A stretch of DNA of 32,196 nucleotides from assembly GCA_017461045.1 (NCBI GenBank), contig JAFTZJ010000002.1, forward strand, positions 1 to 32,196, given 5' to 3'. Position numbers and translations under genes: made by a program. This document shows, piece after piece, positions 25,127-32,196 of this stretch. The notes under the pieces are model-generated. The model was not told the DNA's origin and ran no database searches. It was given only the letters and a program-made list of their open reading frames with translations. This DNA is from Lachnospiraceae bacterium (GTDB lineage: Bacteria; Bacillota; Clostridia; Lachnospirales; Lachnospiraceae). Every line of letters starts with the position of its first letter. The stretch's first letter is position 1.

Positions 25127-25370
25127 AAAGTGGTTTATTTTGATGAAAGCAAACATCTCCAATTTAACCGTTTTGTGTTTTGTTTGAACCGTCAAAGGTA
25201 AATGGTTAAGGATTTTTGTGTGTCAATGGTTTTGTATAACTGTAGAACTTTCGTGTAGACATAGAAATGTGTTGAAATCCACGAAGAAGGTTAATGCGTT
25301 AAGTCGGTTGGCTGGAGGAGATCCTCGTGGCTGTAATGTGGGCAGATAAAGTTAATATAGCAGATGGAAA
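25127..25370 (+). other. Gene-free stretch, possible non-coding transcript
   Basis: I see no convincing protein gene here. TTAACC (25164-25169) and GGTTAA (25204-25209) enclose a smaller hairpin (TTTGA/TCAAA) and are followed by TTTTT, so this may be a terminator for the tRNA-like element. A GC-richer block at about 25300-25350, with a GAGG/CCTC hairpin, leads to the strong terminator at 25371-25418. An RNA of under 200 nt ending there is possible. I could not match it to a known RNA family. Confidence 0.3.
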
Positions 25371-25418
25371 AACTCTCTTAAAATTGATGGGAAAGATCGA
25401 TTTCAAGAGAGTTTTTTT
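25371..25418 (+). terminator. Strong intrinsic terminator with no protein gene just upstream
   Basis: A stem of about 18 bp (25371-25388 with 25396-25413, two G:U or mismatched positions), 7-nt loop, then a T7 run. The nearest upstream protein gene ends 425 nt earlier, which suggests that something non-coding is transcribed into it. Confidence 0.8.
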
Positions 25419-25732
25419 GGTTATGAAAACGTGATATAAATATTGAAAAATAGTGCAAAAAGCGATGAAAATGACCAAATATGTGAAAAACAGGTCTAAT
25501 TATGCTGGTAAACGGGAAAATTCGATGTTTTGTGATATAATGTGTCAATTGCTAGTTTTGGTGCTAGGGGGAGGAGGAAATTTTAAAAGTGAAATGAGAA
25601 CGGTGGTAATGTTGGTGGGTTTGAGGTTGATGAAATGAATGTTTGGGCATGGCACGGCAAGAATGTGCTTTTTTAGAAAAATCCAGTAAATACGAGGGTT
25701 GTAGAGGAGAAAAAGTGGATTTTTAATACTGG

Positions 25733-25738
25733 TATAAT
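25733..25738 (+). promoter_or_regulatory. Extended -10 promoter element of a possible small RNA
   Basis: TGG followed by TATAAT (25733-25738), with no good -35 box. A second TATAAT lies at 25536-25541, also without a clear -35. A transcript from about 25745 would run about 115 nt to the terminator at 25817-25863. Confidence 0.4.
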
Positions 25739-25816
25739 ACATTTTTTTAGAGTTTGGGTTGTGACATGGCGAAAAATTAAAGTACAATTTAAAATGATAT
25801 AGAACATGACTTGATG

Positions 25817-25863
25817 GAATCTGGTCGGCTGAACTGAAAAGGGGAGCTTGACCAGATTTTATA
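25817..25863 (+). terminator. Terminator hairpin upstream of the STAND-like gene
   Basis: AATCTGGTC (25818-25826) pairs with GACCAGATT (25850-25858), extended by a G:U pair, and is followed by TTTATA. It lies directly before the promoter of the 1241-residue gene and could end a small RNA started near 25745. Confidence 0.65.
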
Positions 25864-25867
25864 ACAA

Positions 25868-25896
25868 TTGAGAGAATGCGTACATTTTGATATAAT
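25868..25896 (+). promoter_or_regulatory. Promoter of the STAND-like/kinase operon
   Basis: TTGAGA (25868-25873), 17 nt, TATAAT (25891-25896) with an extended TGA. It predicts a leader of about 58 nt, with GAGGAGA before the ATG at 25961. Confidence 0.82.
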
Positions 25897-25960
25897 TTGA
25901 ATGAAAATTAATTATGAATATGATTATGTACTGATAATAAATATATGAGGAGAGATTAGT

Positions 25961-28900
25961 ATGATTGAACAATTATTTACAGCTATTGTTTCTCTTGGAT
26001 CTTCTGGAGCACAGAATTTGTTGTTTTCAGTAGGAGAGAGTGTAGGAGCAAAATTTAAAGAATCATATGCGTGGAAAAAAATATTTGCTGATACAGGAGA
26101 ATTCTTTATTAAAAATGAGCAGGAAGAAAACTCGTTTTTTAATGATTTAGAACGTGTACTGTCAAAAGAGAATTTGTCAGAGATTGCAAAAGATTTAAAA
26201 ACAGAAGACGGGTACGTTTTGAAACAAAAATTGTATAAATCTCTTATGCAATTAATGAGAAGATATGAGATACCTTATGAAATTGCAGAAGATTATACAA
26301 TGAAGATTATTTATGTAGTTCTTGAACAATTAAAAACCATTGATCCTAAAAAGTATGAACATTATTTTTTGCAGGAATGGAGAGACGAACAGGAACATAG
26401 TTTTTTAGAACTTCAAAAAAGAATCGAAAAGATGTCAAAGGAGCTTGCGATTTACAACCGTGAAGAAGTGGCAATAGTGTCTTCAGGACAAATGGATATC
26501 GAACTTAGAAGAAGTACTCAGAGTCCATCCATTGGAATTGAATTTTTTATAGTTGATGATGAGAATTTTCAAGATGAATTCGAAGAACTGCGATATGAGG
26601 ATTTGGTTTACATTAGGGGGCGTAATAGGGAAGAGACTATTTATTGCATTTTAAATGAATTATGGAGATTAAATGATAAGCGTCCTATTTATGTTGTTAA
26701 GAGTTTGGAATCTTGGAATAAACTTCAGACAATGAAAAACGAGGGTAATATTTATATTCCATGGTTTTACGCTGATGAGATTATTGCAATCGAGAACAAC
26801 ACCAATATTTTTGTCCTAGACGAAAACACTCCTGTATTTAACAAGAGTGTTTTAGAACTGCGCCCTAGAACCTATGCTACATTATCAAGATGCTTAGAAG
26901 AAGCAGGGATGGAGTATGATAAAGCATATGCTCTTTTAGCAGATACGCATGGTTTATTTATACAAATCAAAAAAAAGCTGTTTAGAGGAGAGTATTTAAA
27001 ACAGCCTTCTTGGATTAGCGGTGTAAGCGAAAACGCAAAGAAAACTTGCTTGCTTATTGGAAGTTGGGAAGAAATAGAAGGTGACAAATTAATTATAGAA
27101 TCAGTGTATGGTGATTCATATGATAGATTTTTAGGGGAAGTTCTCCCATATACTAAAGGAGAAGATCCTCTATTATATATGACGAAGCGAAATGGAACTA
27201 TTTCCTATTATTTGGCAAGTGTAGAGAATGTATGGAGCTATCTAAATGTTTTGACTAATGAACATATTTGGGAAATATTTGTTGTTGCTGTACTGGAAGT
27301 AATTAACGAATCAGAAAATCTTTTTACTTATGATGGGCGAAAAAGACTGCTTGCACAGTTTAAAGGAGAAAGATTATTCTGGTCTGAAACAATACGCAAA
27401 GGTATGTTGAAGACATTATTAATTAAAGCGGCGTATCAAAAGGATCAGGAAACACAGATTGCATTAAATAGATTAGTAGAGAAAATTTTAGAGTGTGTGA
27501 AAACAGAAAAACAGTGGAACTATATAGCAAGGTTTTGGGGAGAACTATGCGAAATATCTCCTGTAGCGACACTAGAAAGACTTGAACAAGAGTTGGGTGA
27601 AGATACAGGGCTATTATCTCTCTTTAGAAATCAATCTAGTGATTTTATTTTTGGCAGGAATGCATATATTGATATTCTGTGGGGAATTGAACAATTTCTT
27701 GTGCAAAAAGTGTATTTTTGGCAAGCGTTTAAATGGCTTTTGAGATTGGATTCGTACCGTTTCGAATACAAATCGAATTCACCTAAAGATATTTTCACGA
27801 AGATTTTTTGTACTTGGGTAAATTTCTGTGCTATTGAGACAGCAGAGGAAAAACTAATTGCTGCTGAATTAGCTTTTGAAAACAATTATGATAATACATG
27901 GGAGTATTTGTATGAGGCAATTAATAATAAAGGGCGGAGTATATTTGGTGGAATATCATCGCCTAAATATAGGGAGTATGAAAAAACAAGATCTACTACG
28001 ATAGGAGAGATGCAAAAGGCTCATTTAGGTTATTTTAATCTTCTTATAAAACATATGGATTTCTCGGTTGAACATTGGGAAAAAATAGTGAATTTATCGG
28101 ACGATTTACCAGATGACTTAAGAAAAGAAGTGTTTGAGCAACTTTTATATGAAATTGGTCAGATGTCTGATGAAGAAGTAATGCAAATTAAAAATGAAGT
28201 TCGACATCTTATATATAGGCATAGATATTTTGCTTCTTCTGAGTGGGCTATGCCTGAGAAAAAACTCGCTGAATATGAAAATCTTCTAAACTGTATTAAC
28301 ATAAATACACCGGAATATGAATATGTCTATTTATTCAAAAATGGTTGGGAGCATCCACTTTTACATCCAGTTCCTCACGATGAGAAAGGACAAAGAGGCG
28401 ATAATGAAACTGCTACACATGCACTGATTCAAGAAAAGCTTATTGAGTTTCAAAAATGTGGTTATAGGCTAGCTGTATTGGCAAAGATTTGTGGACAAGA
28501 AACATATTCTACTTTGGGAAATTATCTTGCTAAGTATTGGAATGATGGGAAATGGGAGTTCGAAACGTTCAAAGAACTTATATCGGTTCAGGAATCAGGT
28601 GCGATTGCAATAGATTATTTAGGGAGTTTTGCAAGCAGTGAACATTTGCCATATAGTATGATTATTGAAGAATTATCAAAATCTGGTGTTTCAATTGATA
28701 TTTTGTCAAATACATATAGGATAGAAGCAGTCAGAACTCAAGATATTCCCCTTGTTACATACGCATCTGAACAGGTTAAAACAGCATTTTGGAGAAACAG
28801 TATTATTTGTGAGGAACAGAATATATCATGGGTCTTAATAGAATGTAAGAAATATGCGTCTCTTGATGTATATTTGGACCAGGTATATCGAATTCATTAT

Positions 28901-29686
28901 CGGAATCCTTTGCCAGCCGAACAGATATTATGCTGTTTTGATGAGATTGAAAGTATGCCACATTCAGACAGTAATCAAATGACAAAATATCATGTTGAGC
29001 AGCTTATGGAAGTAATTCAAGATGCATATGTGGGTGATGCAGTAAAAAGTGTCAGAATTGCACATCTAGAGATTCTCTTTATGAATTTGTTAGAGTGGGA
29101 AAATATGAGATGTTTTCATCGTATGATAAAACAGTCACCTGAATTATTTGCTCAGCTTGTTGCCTGTGTATTTAAAAAAGATCATGGTGGTAATGAAGGA
29201 ATATCTAAAAATCAAACATATTTTCATAATATGTATACGATTTATGATAAAGCACATTTTTGTCCTACGGAAAATAACGGAGAAGTTTTGGAAGAAGAGC
29301 TAGAAGAATGGCTAGAGAAATATCGCCAGTTGCTAATTGATAGTGATCAAGAGAGTTTGTTTACTGCTACACTAGGACGTTTATTTTCATTTTCTCCGAT
29401 AGGAGCCGATGGGCATGAACCATGCGAAGCGGTTCGTAAAGCGATTGAAAAATATGGCGATGATAAGATGATTAGTCGTTATCAGACTGCTGTATATAAT
29501 AGGCGAGGTGTGTTTAGTCCTTCTGCGGGAAAAGAAGAGCTGAGGATGGCGGAAGAATTTAAAACAAATGCGCAATATTTAGAACCTCGCTATCCAATGA
29601 CAGCAAAGATTTTCTATGGTTTGTATGAAACCTATAAGAGAGAATCAGATAGAGAAAGGATGGATGCTGAAAATGGCTGGTATTAG
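25961..29686 (+). CDS. Large STAND/Avs-like protein with degenerate nucleotide-binding motif
   Basis: 1241 residues, no signal peptide or membrane segments. Region 1 (1-140) is a helical N-terminal domain, followed by a predicted coiled coil (about 140-165). Region 2 (about 190-345) resembles a STAND-type ATPase module: the P-loop position reads VYIRGRNREET (216-226), with the usual GK replaced by EE, then RPIYVV, NIYIPWFYADEI and IFVLDENT, and an ELRPRT segment. A winged-helix-like part follows (about 348-440), and 450-1241 is a long helical solenoid rich in Trp, Tyr and Glu. The layout (N-terminal module, ATPase-like core, helical sensor) resembles antiviral STAND proteins such as Avs, but I cannot assign a named family. 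Codon usage is AT-richer, with many AGA and ATA codons. It overlaps the kinase gene. Confidence 0.7.
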   Translation: MIEQLFTAIVSLGSSGAQNLLFSVGESVGAKFKESYAWKKIFADTGEFFIKNEQEENSFFNDLERVLSKENLSEIAKDLKTEDGYVLKQKLYKSLMQLMRRYEIPYEIAEDYTMKIIYVVLEQLKTIDPKKYEHYFLQEWRDEQEHSFLELQKRIEKMSKELAIYNREEVAIVSSGQMDIELRRSTQSPSIGIEFFIVDDENFQDEFEELRYEDLVYIRGRNREETIYCILNELWRLNDKRPIYVVKSLESWNKLQTMKNEGNIYIPWFYADEIIAIENNTNIFVLDENTPVFNKSVLELRPRTYATLSRCLEEAGMEYDKAYALLADTHGLFIQIKKKLFRGEYLKQPSWISGVSENAKKTCLLIGSWEEIEGDKLIIESVYGDSYDRFLGEVLPYTKGEDPLLYMTKRNGTISYYLASVENVWSYLNVLTNEHIWEIFVVAVLEVINESENLFTYDGRKRLLAQFKGERLFWSETIRKGMLKTLLIKAAYQKDQETQIALNRLVEKILECVKTEKQWNYIARFWGELCEISPVATLERLEQELGEDTGLLSLFRNQSSDFIFGRNAYIDILWGIEQFLVQKVYFWQAFKWLLRLDSYRFEYKSNSPKDIFTKIFCTWVNFCAIETAEEKLIAAELAFENNYDNTWEYLYEAINNKGRSIFGGISSPKYREYEKTRSTTIGEMQKAHLGYFNLLIKHMDFSVEHWEKIVNLSDDLPDDLRKEVFEQLLYEIGQMSDEEVMQIKNEVRHLIYRHRYFASSEWAMPEKKLAEYENLLNCININTPEYEYVYLFKNGWEHPLLHPVPHDEKGQRGDNETATHALIQEKLIEFQKCGYRLAVLAKICGQETYSTLGNYLAKYWNDGKWEFETFKELISVQESGAIAIDYLGSFASSEHLPYSMIIEELSKSGVSIDILSNTYRIEAVRTQDIPLVTYASEQVKTAFWRNSIICEEQNISWVLIECKKYASLDVYLDQVYRIHYRNPLPAEQILCCFDEIESMPHSDSNQMTKYHVEQLMEVIQDAYVGDAVKSVRIAHLEILFMNLLEWENMRCFHRMIKQSPELFAQLVACVFKKDHGGNEGISKNQTYFHNMYTIYDKAHFCPTENNGEVLEEELEEWLEKYRQLLIDSDQESLFTATLGRLFSFSPIGADGHEPCEAVRKAIEKYGDDKMISRYQTAVYNRRGVFSPSAGKEELRMAEEFKTNAQYLEPRYPMTAKIFYGLYETYKRESDRERMDAENGWY

Positions 29687-31007
29687 TATCTGTCCCGAAG
29701 TAGGTTTGATAGTAGTAGGAAAATATGGACAGTACTTAGTGAAGAATCATATTGATGGTGGTGGAAACGGAGAAGTGTTTGAAGTTGATGTCATTAGTGG
29801 AGGTGAGTTGTTACCAAAAAAAGGTGGATATGTAATTAAATTCTTAGTAGTTAAAGCAAAGGACACCAATGAATCTGAAAAGAGAGTAGCTAGGTTTAAA
29901 AAGGAAATTCAGGAGGTTCTTTTGTTTCAAAACAAAGTAGATAAAATTATTCCTATATACGATACCTCTAGCTATTGTGAAGAGGAGCAGGAATTTTTGT
30001 GGTATTTAATGCCAAAAGCAGAAAAATATAATCCTAGAAGCTTTTCTGTTATGCAGAAACTGGAACATATGCTTTGTTTGGGGAATTGTGTAAAGCAATT
30101 GCATAAACTTGGTTATGCACACAGAGACATTAAGCCAAAGAATCTTCTTGTATTTGAAGGGGAAGTGTGTCTTGCAGATTTTGGATTGGTCTGGAATATT
30201 AATGATACAGGTGAACATATTACGGAGGTAAATGATCGTTTAGGTCCTCAGGCAATTCGTCCACCTGAACTTCAGCCAGTTGAAAAAATTGATGATATAG
30301 ATTATAGAAAATCAGATGTGTATCTATATGCTAAAACTGTTTGGATGGTATTACATTGTAATAACAGAGGGTTTTCTTTAGAATATTCTCGAATTGCTGA
30401 TGATATTTATATATCTAAAGAGAAATTTGGGTTTGAAACGGCAGAACCATTACATCGTCTCATGGAGGAAGCTACTAAGCACAAGTATTGGGAAAGAGCT
30501 GATATTGAAAATTGTATTAACTACATAGAAAACCAATTAAGGGTTATCAAGGGAGATATTAGTCAAGATGTGTTGCGAGAATTGAAATATTCAGAAGAAT
30601 CAAAAAGAATTGATGCAACAGTAACTTCTGATGAAAAAATATTTAGAGATTCAGCTGCTATTTTGAAAATATTGAATAACATGTCTGGGTTTGTTGAATT
30701 AGTATTTATGGAGACGGAAAAAGAATATTGTAGATGCCCGCTTAGGAAAGCAAGATATATCCAAGACAAGCTTTTTGAAATTGAAATTCAAAATCCATAC
30801 AATAGTGGAAAGAAAAAAATAATTTTACTGGCAATAGATAATATTTGCATGAAAAAGGATAAAGAGCTGATATATGAAATTCAGTTGACTTCATATTGCT
30901 TGGATGATAAATTAACACCAATATATACAAATATTACTAATGCTTTGGAAAACTTAAGTAAGAGAGTTTGCTTAAATGCAGGATATATAGTTAGAATGGT
31001 TCATTAA
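29673..31007 (+). CDS. Hanks-type serine/threonine protein kinase with extra C-terminal domain
   Basis: About 444 residues if started at the ATG at 29673; the ATG at 29664 is also possible, and both overlap the upstream gene by 14-23 nt. Kinase motifs are intact: glycine loop GGGNGEVF (29-36), catalytic Lys56 in VIKFL, a helix-C Glu near 78 or 81, HRDIKPKN (150-157) with the catalytic Asp152, and DFG (169-171). A PPE-type motif follows at 197-199, so it is probably active. No transmembrane or PASTA region is present, so it is cytosolic and unlike PrkC. Residues about 290-444 form an unrecognised alpha/beta domain. Overlap with the STAND-like gene implies coupled translation and a shared function. 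Confidence 0.9.
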   Translation: MAGISICPEVGLIVVGKYGQYLVKNHIDGGGNGEVFEVDVISGGELLPKKGGYVIKFLVVKAKDTNESEKRVARFKKEIQEVLLFQNKVDKIIPIYDTSSYCEEEQEFLWYLMPKAEKYNPRSFSVMQKLEHMLCLGNCVKQLHKLGYAHRDIKPKNLLVFEGEVCLADFGLVWNINDTGEHITEVNDRLGPQAIRPPELQPVEKIDDIDYRKSDVYLYAKTVWMVLHCNNRGFSLEYSRIADDIYISKEKFGFETAEPLHRLMEEATKHKYWERADIENCINYIENQLRVIKGDISQDVLRELKYSEESKRIDATVTSDEKIFRDSAAILKILNNMSGFVELVFMETEKEYCRCPLRKARYIQDKLFEIEIQNPYNSGKKKIILLAIDNICMKKDKELIYEIQLTSYCLDDKLTPIYTNITNALENLSKRVCLNAGYIVRMVH

Positions 31008-31064
31008 CTGTTTGAGACGGTTTGCATTAAAGTACCGAGTGGAAGAAGATTAGGAGGAGACAGG

Positions 31065-31400
31065 ATGTCAAAAAGAATTACATACCCAAACATAGACATG
31101 CAACGAACCGGAAGAAAATTAAAACACATGCTCGAATCTGCAGGTTATACACCTCGTATAATCCAAGACTATTTGCATTTATCATGTGTACAGCCTATTT
31201 ATCGTTGGTATATGGGTAAGATATTACCATCGGTGGACCATCTGTTTATGCTCAGTGAATTGCTGAATGTACATATGGAAGACCTCTTGGTAAAGAAGAA
31301 TGTAGTACCGATAATATATGATATAGAGCAGCGTAACGCTCAGGCTGCGCAGAAACGATTTATAGCATATTACAAGAAAATATATCAGTCAGTGGCATAG
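31065..31400 (+). CDS. Small XRE-type helix-turn-helix regulator (copy B)
   Basis: 111 residues with an AGGAGGAGA ribosome site. It is clearly related to the protein at 23869-24189: the shared frame includes QDYLHLSCVQPIYRW (copy A: QEYLGLGCVQSVYRW), LPSVDHLFMLSELL (copy A: MPTIDNLYALSELF) and a similar charged C-terminus. The HTH spans about residues 18-80. It starts 57 nt after the kinase. As in copy A, a short inverted repeat (TTGGAC/GTCCAA, 31407-31423) and a hairpin containing a ribosome site follow. Confidence 0.85.
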   Translation: MSKRITYPNIDMQRTGRKLKHMLESAGYTPRIIQDYLHLSCVQPIYRWYMGKILPSVDHLFMLSELLNVHMEDLLVKKNVVPIIYDIEQRNAQAAQKRFIAYYKKIYQSVA

Positions 31401-31444
31401 ATGGCTTTGGACTAACCGTCCAATGAAAATACTATTGACAAATG

Positions 31445-31494
31445 ATATCCTCTTATCAAAGCCCGCAAAGGGACTATGATAGGAGGATATTTTT
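31445..31494 (+). promoter_or_regulatory. Hairpin containing the Shine-Dalgarno of the RhuM-like gene, terminator-like
   Basis: A 14-bp stem (31445-31458 with 31477-31490, one G:U pair) closes on a loop with CCC and GGG that can pair further. The 3' arm holds AGGAGG (31481-31486), and a T-run (31490-31494) leads directly into the ATG at 31495. It has the same design as 24222-24283. Confidence 0.8.
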
Positions 31495-32070
31495 ATGACT
31501 AAAGAAAATGAAATTGTATTATTTGAAACTGATGACAAAAAAATCTCATTAAATGTGTCGGTAGAGGATGAGACGGTATGGCTAACACAGTCACAAATGG
31601 TGGAGTTGTTTCAAAGAGATGTGTCTGTTATTTCTAGGCACATAAGAAATGTTTTTAAAGAAGGGGAGTTAGAAGAGAAAAGCAATTTGCATTTTTTGCA
31701 AATTGCAAATTCGGATAAACCAGTAGCATTCTATAGCTTGGATGTCATCATCTCCGTCGGCTATCGTGTGAAATCCAATCGTGGCGTAGAATTTCGTCGA
31801 TGGGCCAATTCTGTATTAAAACAATATATATTACAAGGCTACGCAGTTAATCAAAAACGTATTCAACAATTGAGTGAAGTAATACGTATCATGAAACGCA
31901 CAGAGAATGAATTGGATAGCAAGCAGATTTTGTCTGTTATTGAGAGATACAATAATGCATTAGACTTATTGGATGCATATGATCACCAGACGATGAAGCG
32001 TCCAAAAGGAAATGAAGCAATGTATGTGCTGGCATATGAGGAGTGTGTCGAAGTATGTAAATACCGATAA
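31495..32070 (+). pseudogene. RhuM-like protein truncated by an insertion sequence
   Basis: 191 residues are readable. The N-terminal RhuM/KilA-like DNA-binding segment is intact (VWLTQSQMVELFQRDVSVIS, then ISVGYRVKSNRGVEFRRWA), followed by a helical region ending in LLDAYDHQTMKRPKG and AYEECVEV. In relatives the protein continues after this point, often into a Fic/DOC domain. Here the family sequence stops near 32055, and the last four codons (C-K-Y-R) come from a different sequence that looks like the end of a mobile element. A RhuM-Fic protein of the mobile-element or toxin type is the best guess for the intact gene. Its ribosome site lies in the upstream hairpin. Confidence 0.75.
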
Positions 32071-32196
32071 CTTAGTGCACACTGCACGGTGTTTTAGTGC
32101 ACGCTTTCCGGTGATTGAGTGCATCCTTTCCGCTACATAGTGCATTGCTATATTTTAGTCCTATAATTAGATTGGCACACGTTTGTGTGACTATCA
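32056..32196 (+). mobile_element. Left end of an insertion sequence (IS21-like guess), runs off the window
   Basis: From TG at 32056 the sequence changes character and contains four AGTGCA repeats starting at 32074, 32096, 32118 and 32139 (spacing 22, 22, 21), two of them followed by CTTTCCG. Regular repeats at an end are typical of transposase binding sites in IS21-type elements. No transposase start is visible before the window ends. The exact boundary is inferred from where RhuM similarity stops. Confidence 0.6.

Noticed and set aside
25245-25352. Open stretch translating to a basic peptide ending in ...GGDPRGCNVGR
   Set aside because: No ATG/RBS start that fits and no family recognised; it could equally be RNA. 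Kept only as part of the non-coding block.
25453-25638. 61-codon open frame in the gene-free region
   Set aside because: No good ribosome site, low-complexity translation, and it spans a likely promoter (TATAAT at 25536); judged to be chance.
31435-31440. TTGACA as the -35 box of a RhuM promoter
   Set aside because: No -10 box at 16-18 nt downstream; that position lies in the hairpin.
24947-32196. CRISPR array or prophage
   Set aside because: The only regular repeats are the four AGTGCA units at the IS end, without spacer structure, and no phage structural or integrase gene is present.

Overview
The window looks like chromosome from a low-to-mid-GC, spore-forming Firmicute of the Clostridia, most likely Lachnospiraceae. 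This rests on strong AGGAGG-type ribosome sites, a T-box leader, a cdaA-cdaR pair, an EF-G-like factor, short clostridial XRE regulators and a RhuM-type gene. The species cannot be named from sequence alone.

Layout. (1) 194-3807: a four-gene operon with two uncharacterised membrane proteins followed by the c-di-AMP synthase CdaA and its regulator CdaR, closed by a bidirectional terminator. (2) 3850-8161: a GH13 amylase-family enzyme divergent from a TetR regulator and glgB. The divergent promoters are near mirror images, each covered by a copy of one operator, so this is an alpha-glucan/glycogen regulon. (3) 8227-12313: an unknown gene, a SPOR-domain amidase, then on the minus strand ung and a small EF-Tu-domain-2-like protein, and a MATE exporter. 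(4) 12480-14570: an EF-G-like GTPase whose likely promoter is followed at once by a terminator hairpin. (5) 14686-18833: one operon of alpha/beta hydrolase, condensation-type acyltransferase, acyl carrier protein and acyl-AMP ligase, a compact carrier-protein pathway of unknown product. (6) 18881-23841: a T-box-controlled operon encoding an AspRS fused to GatC, a GatA homologue that has lost its amidase catalytic residues, and GatB. This is an unusual indirect Asn-tRNA(Asn) system and the most striking core feature. (7) 23869-32196: an accessory region. Two similar modules (small XRE gene, then a hairpin that embeds the next gene's Shine-Dalgarno) flank about 6 kb of AT-richer DNA. That DNA carries a tRNA-like element, a gene-free stretch with promoter and terminator signals, a 1241-residue protein resembling a degenerate STAND ATPase with a helical C-terminus, and an overlapping Ser/Thr kinase. 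The ATPase-like/kinase pair is a candidate undescribed defence or signalling system. The window ends inside an apparent insertion sequence that truncates a RhuM-like gene.

Several starts were moved from the longest open frame to codons with a proper ribosome site. All family calls come from reading motifs by eye; no database search was possible.
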